A DNA stretch of 64,000 nt from Adenanthera pavonina (Eukaryota > Streptophyta > Magnoliopsida > Fabales > Fabaceae). How positions within the stretch are numbered: the first letter of the stretch is position 1; every line of letters begins with the position of its first letter. The notes beneath the pieces were generated by a model, which made no database searches, had not been told where the DNA came from, and was given only the letters and a program-made list of their open reading frames with translations. The position numbers were made by a program, and so were the translations under genes. The DNA lies in assembly GCA_026686845.1 (NCBI GenBank), contig JAIVEN010000022.1, forward strand, positions 21,054,001 through 21,118,000, in the 5' to 3' direction. Positions 37,800-50,235 of this stretch are shown piece after piece.

Positions 37800-40700
37800 A
37801 AACAAGGCAAGATCGAACTTGAAAAAGAACAAATCAACAAGAGCTAGTCCATTAGGTTTTGCTCCACTTGGCATTTGTCAATATACACAGGAGGTCGGCA
37901 TTCAGCAGGAGGGTAATGTAGGATCTTGAGGTCACCTTCCACAACATGTGCGTTCTTGGTGAATTTGTCCGCACATGTCACGGCTTCTCTGTGGGAGTGA
38001 AAGATCTGAAGGTTCCAATCCTCAAACACAAGCTCCCTTACATAAAGGATTTCCTTTCTATACAGGTGGTCAAAACCTCCATCTCGAAAGATCAAGTTAA
38101 TGACTTCAACAGAGTCAGAGTACAAGACAATCTCTTTGAAATCATACTGTTTGCAAAGCATTAAGCCCGTCTTGATGGCAACAATTTTGGCCATAGTTAC
38201 TGTGGATAATCCTAGGCTTTGTTGAAACATGAAAATCCAATCACCGTGAGTATCACAAACAACTCCACCACATCCAGCATGCATTTGATGATCAATTGAT
38301 GTATCCACGTTGATTTTGACACATCCCAATTTGGGTGGCTTCCACGTGATGTTTTTGTGATCTGGCACTTGGAAGATCTTTGTATTGAAAGCATTGTATG
38401 CCACATCTTTAGAGATCCTATTCATGCAGATGAATCTAATATCGCGAGCTTCAACTGTGAATCCCTCAAAAAGTCTTTTGCATCCGGTAGTCCAAAGGAT
38501 CCCACAAACATATCCAAATACTTTATGCCAAGCCCACCTTTACATCGGGCTATTTGCCACATTATTAGGAGCATTCCAATTTAGCTACACCTATAAATTA
38601 CAGTTAAAAAAGACACTAGCAATGGGGCAGTCCCAGAGTATGTGTTGTATGTCTTCCTCACTATCACACTCAAAAGGACAAGTAGCACTCAACATCAAAT
38701 TCATGCAAGCTTTAAACTGGTTTGAAGGAATTCTCTCATGATACACCTTCCATAAGAAAAAATTGATTTTCTCAGCTACTAGCCATCTCCAAATTTTCTT
38801 CCAGAAAGCATCAAATTACACATTACTTCTTTTGGCAATAAACACACAAGCCATTTTCACCCAAAAAGAGCCATAATTTGATGGCCTCCAGAAGAAAAAT
38901 CTTCCTGAAGAATTGAAGGAGGCTTCACAATCAAATGTTTACTAGTAATCCCATTGAGGCAGCAATCTGTTCCATTCTTGAACATTCCATTGGCCATTCT
39001 GGAGGACAAATTGCTCAGTTTGGCTCTCGGATCAAACTATTCATGGTTATCTTTAATATAGGTTATGAGCGGTCCCACCAAAATAGAGTACTTTCCCTAT
39101 TTTTAACCTTGCCTCCAACCCCAAGAATGAAATTGGCCCACACTTTAGAGATTCTTTTCCAAATATGCGAAGCATTTTTCTGTTGGATAACAAAGGGATT
39201 CATGTCATTAGCACATTTATACTTTGACTTCAAGTATTTCACCCAGAGAGTGCTCAGTTTGGTCAACATGCCCCAACAAAGCTTCATTAAGAAGGCTTAA
39301 TTTTATCTTCTAAGATTCTTGATGTTAAGGCCACGAACCTATTTATCTTCTTTGACAACATTCCACATGTTGGTTCTTTTTCCCTTGATCATTCCATAAA
39401 AAACTTCTGCTAAGTTTTTCAAGCTATGATGGATTTAGGCAAGAGCATGGATTGCATGACATAATTGGGGAGAGCAAAAAGAACACATTTAATTAGGACC
39501 ACCAGACCAATCATATTGAGGTATTTCCCTTTCCAAGTAGATAATTGTCCTCAAACCTTGTTGAGGAGGAAAGAAATAGTACTTCCAGTGACCCGCTTAT
39601 GCACAAGAGGCATTCCAAGATGTTTTCCCAAATCAATAGTAATATCCACCCATGGACTTGGCTCAATTTGCTTGCTCTATTGAAATAAACATTCTTGAAA
39701 CATAACATCTTGGTCTTGGCAATATTTATTTTGTGTCATGAGCTTCTACAAAATCTGTCCAGAACTTGTTTGACTACCTCTGCTTGTTCCTTAAAGGCTT
39801 CAACAAATATGAGCAGGTCGTCAGCAAAGAAAAAGTGAGAAAGATATGGACTCATGTTTGTGAATTTAGAAAAAGTGAGATGACCCAAACACTACATACA
39901 AAGAACAAAAAGGTAGGGACTCAAAGGGTCTCCTTGCCTGATGCCTCTTGACAGTTGGAAAGAGTTTGTACCCTCCCCATCCCATAAGATATTCATGGAA
40001 GCAATAGAAACACAAGCCATAATAATGCTAATGAGATCTTCTTTAAGACTTATAAGCTGTAACATTTCCTTTATGAAGGCATAATCTAAATGATTGTAGG
40101 ATTTTTCAAGATCTACTTTTAAAGCAAAGAAACCCGCTTTCCCCTTCTTCTTCCTCATAGTATGAATAATTGAGAATTATGTTGCCACTACTATGTCTAC
40201 CTTCATTGAAACTACAGTACTATTTTGGCATAACAAATTTCTCAAGATGATTACACAACCTAATGGCCAAAATCATAGTGACCATTTTGAAGCTCACATT
40301 GCAAAGCAAGATGGGTCAAATTCCTTTAAAGGACTTAGATTGTCTGTCTTAGGGATAAGAACAATGTTTGTTTGATTAATCTCTCTTACCTTCTGTGAGT
40401 CAACAAAGATTTCCTTCACAAGCATACAAACCTTCTCCCCTATCTTGTCCCACAATGTTTGGAAAAAATATACTTGAATTCCATTAAGTCTTAGGCCTAT
40501 GAGGGCCCCCATTAAGAAGATGTCACTTTTAATCCCTATAGCAGAGACATTCCTGTGTATGTCATTTAGGGCAACATCATCAAGCTGGGGAACATTAGCA
40601 AGCAACTTGTCATGACAATTAGAAAAAGCATTTTTAGTATATAGCTCTTGGAAAAAAATTACAGGCCATATTCTTCAAAAAAAGATTTATCATAAATCTG

Positions 40701-41062
40701 TTCGCCTTGATCATTCTTTAGAGCTTTGACAATATTGTTTCTCCTTTTTGCTCTAGTAGTAGTATGGAAAAAGCTAGTATTCTTCTCACCCAGCCCCATT
40801 GCAGCCATTTAACTCTTGATTTCTAAAAACCAAATATGAGTTCTTCCTGAGTGGCAAGTTTATGGCATTCCTTCCAAAGGGGCTACTACAATTTAAAGAG
40901 TTCGTTATTTTGATTATCCCTTGTAGCTTTATCAATGCCCTCTAGTCTTTTGATGATTTCATTTTTTCCTTCTAGGGATGTTACAAAAAGTATGATCATT
41001 CTATTCCAATGCCTCTCTTAAGAAACAATTTAACCATTCCTGGCAATTTTTCCCTTTTTAAG
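37800..41062 (-). mobile_element. LINE 2 (L1-type): RT, zf-RVT and RNase H part
   Basis: Read on the minus strand from 41062: a region before RT (KSRVKWLQWG motif at about 40820-40790), RT blocks MGALIGLRLNGIQV and NQTNIVLIPKTDNLSPLKEF (40605-40294), FFALKVDLEKSYNHLDYAFI and the GIRQGDPLSPYLFVL motif (40158-39892), the catalytic FADD box (about 39825-39810), RT thumb/linker (39287-39063), and an RNase H-like domain (38425-37844). Stops and frameshifts occur between blocks, so it is dead as an ORF2. Its upstream endonuclease part lies at 48641-49030, beyond a 7.6-kb insertion. Confidence 0.88.
37844..38425 (-). pseudogene. RNase H-like domain of LINE 2, intact 193-codon frame
   Basis: This is the longest uninterrupted piece of LINE 2. 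It starts near WKPPKLGCVKINVDTSID (first catalytic Asp), has GCGGVVCDTHGDWIFMF, then AKIVAIKTGLMLC (Glu of the DEDD set replaced: AKIVAI rather than the usual AE-x-xAI) and VLYSDSVEVINLI (second Asp). It fits the RVT_3 RNase H family often found at the 3' end of plant LINEs. The Met at 38425 is arbitrary; the frame is part of a larger broken ORF2. Confidence 0.8.
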
Positions 41063-43728
41063 TGTAACATTCCCATTTTTCTATATTTATCATATGACTA
41101 TATGATGTTATAAATGATATTAAATTTTTCTTGATTAATTTAACATGATTGGGGAAGTCAGGATATTTAATTAAATAGGTTTAAAGCCCAATATACCATA
41201 AAAATATCAAAAAGAGGATTAAAAAGGCAAAATAGTCATTTTGTCAAAAGGTAAGGGCAAAATGGTCATGTTACAATAGAAGAGAGAAAAAATAATATTA
41301 TAATACTCGAGTGCAGGTTAAAAGTACAAGTAATGCTATATATGTGGGCTCAAAGAGGAAAAGGTATAAGTATAGTAAAAGCAGATTTCATGTGAATAGT
41401 ACATAGCAAAGGAGATAAATAGTAGATATGGAGGGAGATGAATAGCAAAAAGTAAGCATGATTGGTAGACCTCACATGCAAATGTAAGAGAAAAAAGTTA
41501 CTAGGCCACACAAATAATATAAATAGATAAAGATACAAGATATAAAGGAAAACTTAGAGCAAAATGCACAAACTAGAGCCAAATAAATCTGACAAAGTGA
41601 TGAAAAGCACATGCTTACTTTTTGACTTTCTTGACCAAAATTTATTAGACCAAAATGCCCCTTACACTCCTCTTACAAGTGGGAAAATATCCAAAGGAAA
41701 GAATGTAAAGTAAATTAAATAACTCAAGAAGAATTGATGGTCCTTGGATCAATACCAAATTGAATGGTCCAAATCCTCCCAAATCATCTATAAATAGAGG
41801 CCAACTCTCCTACTTCTCCTAGATCATTTTACATTCCTCCAGGAGATTTGGAAAGAGAGATTGACATGTTCTAGAGAGAGAAAGGGAGAGTAGAACCGAC
41901 GGAGAGAAAGGAAGAAATAAGAGAGGAAGAGAAAGATAAGGAGGAAAGAAAAAGAAGAAGGAAGAGGCTTCAAGAGGTAAGATCATTTCCCATCCTCTCT
42001 TGGTTCCTTTTCTTCATTCATTAAGCATGATTAGTTGGTATGCAAGAGAGCATTTCCTTTTCCTCTTGTAGCTTTAACCCACAGCCAAGAGGAGAATGAG
42101 AAGCAAGGGTTTGTGTTTTATTTAGTTAATGGTTGTAGAATGATTGAAATGCACGATCAAATGATCAAAGAAATGAGCTTTTCCCTTGGGTTTCTCTAAG
42201 GCCATGTTTTGACCAAGATAAGAAGTAAGGGAGGGAGTAAGTTTTTGATGAAATAAATGCTTCCAATTGACTCCTAGCATACCAAATAGCTAAGAAAGAT
42301 CAATAGATTCATTAAGAAACTTGGTTTCTAAAATGATTAAAGTTTAGGGTAATCAAAGCATGTATAGTCTATATGATGCTATCAAGTTGTTAAGTAAGGT
42401 TCAATGATATTAATAGGCTCTAAACAAAGTAAGGAAGTAACCTAAGTCACTATGTCAAAATAGGCCTTTTTTGTCAATTATTTTGACTTTTCTTGGCAAT
42501 TATGAACTGCCAAGAATTCCAACACTGAGCAAAAGTGAGACTTTCAACGGAAGTTAATATAAAAAAACTACAAGGGGAATTTTTTTGTTTAAAATATTTT
42601 TGTATTTTTAATCACTTTTGTTGGCAGTTATATTAAACAACTGCCAATGAAAGCATTTTTTTAAAATTACTTTACAATTTTTTAAAGTATATCAAACCCA
42701 CCTGCAATACAAGGCCACTCAAACATATAAATTGTACACCTTTTTTTTATTTTCACTAAAAGCATAATTTTATGAATATTTAAACAAATATTACAAATAC
42801 TAATAGCTGTAGTAAGAAAAAAAAACCTAAGATACAAACTAAAAAGAAAAAACCAAAACTAACCTAAAACACAACCTAAAATGAACAAAAACTAATTGCA
42901 TAGGACCCCTACACTAGCCATCCCTCCATCCATGAAAGAGTAATCAATGTTAATTTTAAAATTCCCCATACTATGCATTAATTTTAAAATCCCCCACACC
43001 ATGTAGTATGCACCTCTTCTAGCTTTTCTATAAACTTTTCTTGCATAATCTCAGCTTGCTTGGAGCAGATAGAGGATGCCAGTATAAAATTTGAAGTATT
43101 TAAGTCCAAAGGACAATTGGGAAAAGTAGCAACAATATGAGATTATTAGTCTCAGTTTTAAATCCATCCCCTATAATGCCAATCTTTTACCACCAGCAGA
43201 TTACAAAGTTTGACTACCTGTCACATTGTAAGGAAATAAATGAGAAAGTGGCATTGAAGATTAAAGATACCAAAACAACTTTATAGATTAATTTCCACTT
43301 CAGAGTATAGGACTTACACAACATCATTTAAGAAACCAAATTACAGTACGACAATGCCAAAGTCATTAGAACACCAAAATTGAATATACAACATTTACCA
43401 ATATAAAGTACTACAGAGGGTGCAAGACATCCAGTACAATAATGCTTGAGATCAACTTCTTTTGACACTTGTGAGCTTGATATGTATTCCATTCATTTTC
43501 TTCTTTGATGATGATATCCTCAAAGTCAAAACAATCTAAAAGGAAAAAAATGTTAAGCCAAAACAATAGTTAAATCTAGTAGAAAAAAAAATATTAGTTC
43601 CTAATTTTCTAATTGCCTTCTTAGTTCTTGCAAACAACAATAGTAGATACCATTACAAAAAAAGAGGTGCTACAATCACTACCATAATTGTTCTAAATCA
43701 AACCCACCATGTTTAATCTTTGGAGCCT

Positions 43729-43854
43729 TCAAAAATCATCAAGAGAGATAGGACCATCAGGAGCACCAATTCCTAACCCATTCAATCTCCTGTTTTCAGA
43801 AACAAGCTCCTTTACACACTCAAATAGAAGACCAAAAGATGGAATAATTTTCAT
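43729..43854 (-). other. Short frame inside the CACTA element, possible captured exon
   Basis: A 41-codon minus-strand frame starts MKIIPSFGLLFECVKELVSE and ends with a stop at 43729. Its composition (amphipathic helix, then NRRLNGLGIGAPDGPISLDD) looks more like real protein than the surrounding AT-rich noise. CACTA elements often capture host exons. I do not recognise the source. Confidence 0.3.
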
Positions 43855-44749
43855 TCATGATTCTATTCTAACCTAATATATATTTCCACAATAAAAAAGT
43901 ATACAAGGGAAATTAAGAAATCAAATCATTGAGATACCTACACAAATATTAGAATTTTGGGGAAAAAATTAACATGAATATCCATACTCTTGGACAGGAA
44001 TATATACATACCTCCTAGAGTATCTCATATAATGTCTATACAAATAACCTATAGTGTCGACATGTTGAAATTGAATCCTCTGATCTTTGCTTTAGAATCT
44101 ATTTGCTTCCTTCTATAATTAATAGTCTAATGACAATGAAAATGATATGAAGCCCCTTAAGGAATATTGAGAAGTAATTAGCCTAAGAAAATCTTTTTCA
44201 TATCTCACCTCCAATAGTCAATAGTCCCTCCTGTCAGATTCAGAATCCACTCCGAAGCATTTTTAAATAGCATTTTTTAAGTTTAAAATAGGGATAAAAA
44301 CTAGGCAATGTTCATGTAGGACTCATGCAAAGCATATCCATAAATTATGACTTTATAAAGGATTCTAGTTCATAACCAAGAAAGATGTAGTTGCAATATG
44401 ATACTAAACTAGGCATATGATACTCACAAGCACTATGTATGTTTTAACATCAAGTTCGAAAAGGACTTATACACCATAGAGCAGTATAATAGGGGTTTCA
44501 GAGTTCAAACTTAAAGATGTTGTTAAGTCCCTAAAAGTTTGGGATGGCATAATACTAATATGTGAAACTAAAATACATTATGAAGATAAAAGCAAAGGTT
44601 GACCAGAATAAAATGAAACTTTAAATGCTCACATGCATTCAAAGCATAAGTTGTTAAAAAAATAATGAACTAGGTGAAAAATAAACTTGCATCATGATTT
44701 CCAACTTGGAGAGCATAAGCTATAGCACAGCAGGCGGTTCATCAAGTGG

Positions 44750-44813
44750 AGATTTGCATTCAAGGTACCTCTTCTGTTTCCTAAAAGAGAATAGGCACCT
44801 TGAATGCAAATCT
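44750..44813. repeat. Hairpin with 21-bp arms inside the CACTA element
   Basis: The left arm, 44750-44770 (agatttgcattcaaggtacc...), pairs with the right arm, 44793-44813 (aggcaccttgaatgcaaatc...), with 20 of 21 positions complementary and a 22-nt loop (44771-44792). The 17 outermost pairs are perfect. Transcribed, this would fold into a stable stem of small-RNA precursor size. Expression is unknown. Confidence 0.75.
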
Positions 44814-45701
44814 ATGGCACAAAGTGGTACCTAAAAGCAACACAAAGAGTAAGTTTATCCTACTAAAGTGATTGCATAGTAAAGATGTAAGGGCAGGAGA
44901 AGAGAGACACCTTATATCCACTGAGCCGCCAAAAAAATGTGCATTGAAGTAACTTAATATAATACCTAAATTCATTTGTGCCACACAATAAAGAATAGAC
45001 ATCTTCATCTTAAGAGAATTGAGAAAAACCAACTCTGAATGACTTCCACACAAGTTAGGATCCACACCAAATGGGTATGGATCTCACACTTTGACTAAGC
45101 CAGCAGTATGTACATCCCTGATAAAAAATGAGAATGACTTTAAACCAATCTCCAACAAAGCCAACACCTTGCCAATGAATATATTCCAAGGTGAAGATGC
45201 TCAGCCAAGATAAACACCAAACACTAGAATAGTTAGGAAGGGGAAATGCATCAAAATAACAAAGTACAACTGTGAAAGAGATGCAAATAAAATTATCTCT
45301 GGTAGTTAAGTGAATAAGAAGGTAATAATTTAAGTAAAACAAGAATCAATTCAAATAAACAATGCCAAATTTTTCTTAAAAACACCACTCCTAAGTAAGG
45401 GTCAAATAAAAGTGTATTACCAGATACATTTGGAGAATTCACAAGAGTAAAAAATACAAAAGGAATATCTAATGAATTCTATCAACTGTAATTAACGAGA
45501 ACCATTGTAACATATAGATGATAAGCAAAAGTTCATAGAACCATCACTAAATTCCAATGATGATATCAAACTAAGAGATCATTCCCAAGGAATGGCAGTC
45601 TAAAACTTAAGAGAATAGAAGAATGATTTGGATCAACAAATGTATTTTAGTAAATAATTTGATCATTTGATTGGCTATCCCATTGTTTCTTGCAATGCAA
45701 A

Positions 45702-45760
45702 ACTGGAGGAGGAGAATCAAAGAGTTGCAACTGGAAGAGGAGAATCAAAGAGTTATAGGA
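45702..45760. repeat. Short tandem duplication inside the CACTA element
   Basis: The phrase actggaggaggagaatcaaa (45702) is repeated after about 30 bp as actggaagaggagaatcaaa. Both copies end in gagtt. A single local duplication; no function visible. Confidence 0.6.
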
Positions 45761-48640
45761 GATGTATTTTCACATGTCAACTTAAAAACTTAAAAGGTGT
45801 AATGTAAGACATGAACAAGCAACGTATCACTATATAGGAAATAGAACACAAAGCACTCAACCAATACTAAAATTATGAACTGGAAGGAGATAAACAACAC
45901 ATACCTACATGAAGTATCTCGATATGCGTACACAGACTTGCCAAAAATGTGAAAAGAAATAGAGAAGAATTCATTGTAGAATAACCCACGATAGATAGAA
46001 AATAGCGACATCACATAACGCCCACCAAATAGCATCTCCATAAAGCTCCTAAGTCTTAAGGAAAAGTAAAGTCAACAGTTAGATACTTAAATCCAATGAC
46101 AAGAGCAAGATAAAAGTAACAAGTCCTTTGTCTCCTCCATTGCACTTGCATGAAATATTAGCATAGACTACAAGCATATAACATTACACTGATTTTCCAT
46201 TAAGTTTACTAAAATTACACCCACCAGCTAATCATAAACAACACTAGATACCTATGCCTAGAAATAAATAGCTTTTACAATAGCATCATGAATGATGCCC
46301 TTGTAATAGTAAGCTCACAAAAGAATAGACAAATTTTGGATATTCAAATGAGTTCTTGCTATGTATAGAAAATGCCAATACTTCCAAGCATAATCACAAG
46401 CATATAAAATCATTTAGCTTATCTAACAGTCTTGTCTCCATATTTTCAATTCAGCACTCTAGAATCTGGATTCGTGCAGGAAATTATTTTCTAATTCAAT
46501 GATAGATTATTTGAGTATTCATATACTAAAGAATTCAATGTACTAACTTAGAATATGAACTATAAACCCAACTACACAAGCAGAATTGAAGGCCCTTTCT
46601 ACTAATCTAAACTATCTCTTCATTCAATATTTTATAATATAAGGTGTTAAAAGCCATGGCAAAAGAGGAAAGCAAGAATCTTTCAAAATATAAGGCAAGA
46701 TACAACCACCATGGCTGAGCAACTAGAAACTTGATTTCAAATGGAATAAAAATAATACCAATTAATGAAAAAATGCAGAAACAGAGGAACTTACAGAGTC
46801 ATCTTGCCTTTTGGAAGGATTTGTACTCTGGTAAGCATGGCGAAAAAGAGGAGGGAATAGATAGCAGAGACGAAAATCCCTAGAAACGTGGCATCTAGGT
46901 TCGCACACATTCGAGAGGGAGAGGTGAGAGATGAGCCACAAGATGAGGACAAGGCTAGATGCGGTCTAAATGATGGTAAAATACAATGGAAATAGAGGGA
47001 ATGATGGGAGGGCATAGCAATTAGGGCTTGAGAGAACAACTTTGTCTTGATTGTGAACTCTATTGCAGTTGATGATGACGACTTCAGGGGACTTGGTGAG
47101 CTAGGGCACAAAAGAGGGACTAAGTGATGGAGGTTGAGGATAGAGTGACGGAGGTCACCGTCGAGATCTTGTTGAGGGAGATAAGGTAAGGAGGAGGACT
47201 GTGTGTTTACTAGGTAAGAAGGCACACTATGTTTCAAAGAGAGATAGGGCAAGGAGGTGAAGTATTCTGTGAATATAAATAAAAAATCAAAAAGGAAAAA
47301 AAAAAGATGATGGTTAAATTAATAACCGCAACAAAAATTTAATATCCATATTTGCATATCCTATTATGACTACCTATCTTTTAAAAAAAAAAATTCAGTT
47401 GACACCTTTTTAGGAGGTTATTCAGATAACCACCAACAAAAGTCTAACTTTTGTTGGCCATTATCTCAATAACCACCTTCAAATCCTCTTTACTCACTTT
47501 TCTCAGCATTTTTCTAAATAACTACCTACAATTAGGCGCCAACAAAAGTCAAATCTGGCATAGTGAGTCAAGTGAAAAGCAAGGTTGAAAGGTTAAAACT
47601 ACAAGGTAGTCTTTTGCTCTTACTTAATGTTATTGCTTATGAATGTTCTATATATTGTTATGATTTGTAAATGATACCATGTTACTGTTATGTTTGTTTT
47701 TCATGATTGATGGTTGTTCTATGATGAGGGCAAAGTTTGGGATATCCCATTTTTAAGTCGTTATATTGCTAAAATTTTGTTAGACAATATGGATAGTTTT
47801 AATGCTTTAATAAAAGTATACTATGTTTTATAAGCTTTCAAATGTATTGTGATGACATGAAGACAAGTGCAAATTGGCTACTAAGATTTCCCAAATCTCA
47901 CCCCATGGTTCCTCAATTATAGGGCCAAGTCATAGTAAGGGGAAGCATGTGGAGCATGAAGAATGACGATGATGAGACCTTGTTAGAAACTGTTAATATT
48001 CTGTTTCATACTGTTTATTTTGAATGATTGTATAAAATTGCACACTGATAAAAAAATTATGTTCTTCGTAGGATAAAACTATGTCTCAGGATGATATGCC
48101 AATGGTTTTGTTGTAATTGAAGTTATATAATGAAAGATATACAAGTTTTCCCAAAATTATTCCAGTTTAAGTTAAATCTGACCTCTAACAGTTTATGTTG
48201 ATGCTTTAACCAATAGAGGCAGAATAAATGTATAAGATAAATATGATTAGAAATTAGATATGTAAAACATGCATGAAATGACTCTATATGTTATGAAAAA
48301 CAAACTTTTAAAGTTGAGGCTCAGTTTTTGGATAGAAATAGGGATGTGAAAATGAACAGTAAAGTTCATACAATAAACTGTATGAATCTATGTTCTAGTT
48401 TCTTATTTTTCCCTTAAAGTTCAACATGTGCATGATTTTTAGAGACTTTGACCAATGAGAAATAATTTTTTTATATTTGGTTATAATTTTTGAAAAGTCT
48501 TTGCACAATGAGCTGCAAAACCAATGAAAACAATTTTATATAGTTTTGAAGTTTAATTGGTTCAAGTCTTTAAAGAATGTTTTTACGCTTTAAAACCTAG
48601 CAATTTTCATGGTAAATGTCTTAAAATGTAAGATGTAACA

Positions 48641-49030
48641 CTAAGACATTATTTGATCATGGAATTTTCCCAAGTGAAATTGTCTCCCACACAGGAAAGG
48701 TTATAAGAGAAGAGTTATTAATACAGTCATTAAACTAATCCATTGACGACAAGTCAGGCACAATGCCCCCCACTTTATCTGACAGATTTAAATAAGCATT
48801 AAAGTCCCCAATAACAATATAGGGGTCAATTGTGCAACAAGCAATAGATTCTAGGGCAACCCATAAATATCTATGATGAGCTGCAAACATTTCACCAAAA
48901 ACAAGGGGAGGTAAAGAAAAAAATATTTGACTTTTTTTTTCTTGGACTTTACAATGAACCACTTAAACATTTAAAAAAATATAATTAATAGTGGCCCAAA
49001 GAATCCAAATACTGCTAGTTCAGCTAGAAT
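48641..49030 (-). mobile_element. LINE 2 endonuclease part, split from its RT by a nested insertion
   Basis: Reading minus from about 49020: SSIWILWATINYIF, then VVHCKVQEKKSQIFFSLP, HHRYLWVALESI and the diagnostic DPYIVIGDFNAYLNLSDKVGG motif of APE-type LINE endonucleases (GDFN carries catalytic residues), then FNDCINNSSLITFPVWET. It breaks off near 48660, next to the 48640 border. The middle of ORF2 (C-terminal endonuclease and linker) is missing between this piece and the RT part ending at 41062, so a deletion accompanied or preceded the insertion. Confidence 0.8.
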
Positions 49031-50235
49031 GCCCAAGAGGGGGTAAATTGGAATTTTGGAAATTTTCTGCACAAAAAGAAAATTTTTGCAACAATACATG
49101 AATACAAAATTAGAGTAAAGTTGCACAAATGAAAAGAGCAAGGGCAAAGGGAATAAAAAACAAAAGTTTATCCTAGTTTAGCCCTTCTACTTGGCCTATA
49201 TCCTATCCTTAAGTCATCACTTGATATTTTTCACCATTTCAACAAGATTGAACTAATTTCTTACAAGGCCACAATACACAACCAAACTCTCTCACTTGAT
49301 TGGAAAATCTCTTTACACTCCCTTACAATGAATGTATACAACAAATCCCTTAATATTTTTCCACACTAAGATTTCCATCCACAGGAAGAGATAAAGATAT
49401 CTTAAAGAAATCCCTCTCAAAGAGTTTATATGAAACAATGAAGCTCACTTTCTCACTTTGGAAAGGTAGGTAAGGCTTTTATGAGAATAAGAGTTAATCT
49501 TTAATGATTCAGTAGCAATTTGACTCAATAATACTTAATGCTCTTACCAACCATCTTAAATGAGGTCTTAAATATAGATTTTAGGCATATCTAACTATTA
49601 GAAATGAGAACTGGCTATTACTAAGTGAGGTATAACATAAACCTTTTTTATTTAATGTATTGTTAGAGGTTAGTCGACAAAGCACACATGTTAGTCCACA
49701 AACCTCAACTAGTCCTTATACACATATCAAAACATTGGGCCTAGTTTGTTGATAAAGCCCATGGGTTAGTCAATAATTGAGCTTCTCATAATGTTGGAGT
49801 GACAACTGTTGAACTAGAATTTCATGAAAACCTCCAAGGTTAGTCGACAAAACTTGGATGATTAAGGTTGCCTAGAAACTTTTCTTTGTTTGATAGAGGA
49901 CAAACTTGACTAAGATGTTATACATTTGACCACAAAGCTTCCAAGACATAACACTTAGTTTTCTGGAAAACAAGGTTAGACAATAAACTTCAAAACTTAG
50001 TCGGCAAAGCTATCAACCCAGAAAATATGTTACTCTCAAGTTAGCCAGATTAGTAGATAAACCTCATAGGTTAGTCAACCATCGTGCCTTGACATAGAGC
50101 TACCACTTTATGAAACATAGTTTTTCCTTATAACCTATCTCCCTTTGTCCACAAAGCTCTTTGCCAAAGCTAAGAACTTCAATCAACATAAGAAGTTAGC
50201 CAATAAACCTAAAAAATTAGTCCACTAAGATTAAC
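49031..50235. repeat. Repeat block with scattered TTAGTCGACAAA-like motifs
   Basis: The block starts agaatgcccaagagggggta, a phrase known from dispersed plant repeats near LTR ends. From about 49670 to 50230, variants of ttagtcgacaaa/ttagtcaataa/ttagtccac recur roughly every 60-180 bp (near 49671, 49701, 49763, 49841, 50009, 50072 and 50217). No ORF is supported. I cannot assign a class. Confidence 0.5.

Larger units (their letters stand above)
35566..37800. other. AT-rich spacer between LINE fragments
   Basis: No supported gene. It contains an A-run at 35878-35890, a (TA)n microsatellite (36647-36663), a MITE relative (about 36040-36310) and a dispersed repeat (36575-36795), annotated separately. 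The rest shows nothing I recognise. Confidence 0.55.
42445..47568. mobile_element. CACTA (EnSpm-type) DNA transposon, 5118 bp, non-autonomous (42448-47565)
   Basis: The left end starts CACTATGTCAAAATAGGCC at 42448. The reverse complement of the right end (47565) starts CACTATGCCAGATTTGAC. The CACTA ends are flanked by a perfect 3-bp target duplication AGT (42445-42447 and 47566-47568), the family hallmark. Subterminal copies of CTTTTGTTGGC and its reverse complement occur at both ends (for example 42617-42627, 47434-47443 and 47538-47548). I find no TNP2-type transposase; longer frames such as 46791-47252 on the minus strand have no recognisable domain. Confidence 0.85.
41063..48640. mobile_element. 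Solo-LTR-like element inside LINE 2, itself split by a CACTA element
   Basis: The left border is tgtaacattccca at 41063. The right border is gatgtaaca ending at 48640. Flanks are ttaag (41058-41062) and ctaag (48641-48645), a near-perfect 5-bp duplication as expected for LTR-retrotransposon integration. Removing the CACTA element leaves about 2.46 kb with no gag or pol, which fits a long solo LTR of Tekay/Del type. A TATA-like ctataaatag lies at 41788-41797, followed by a GA-rich stretch as in U3-R regions. LTR identity is inferred: no second copy with the same ends lies in the window. Confidence 0.55.

Noticed and set aside
46791..47252. 153-codon minus-strand frame near the right end of the CACTA element
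   Set aside because: Ser/Leu/Pro-rich without motif; no similarity to TNP2 or TNPA-type proteins that I can see.
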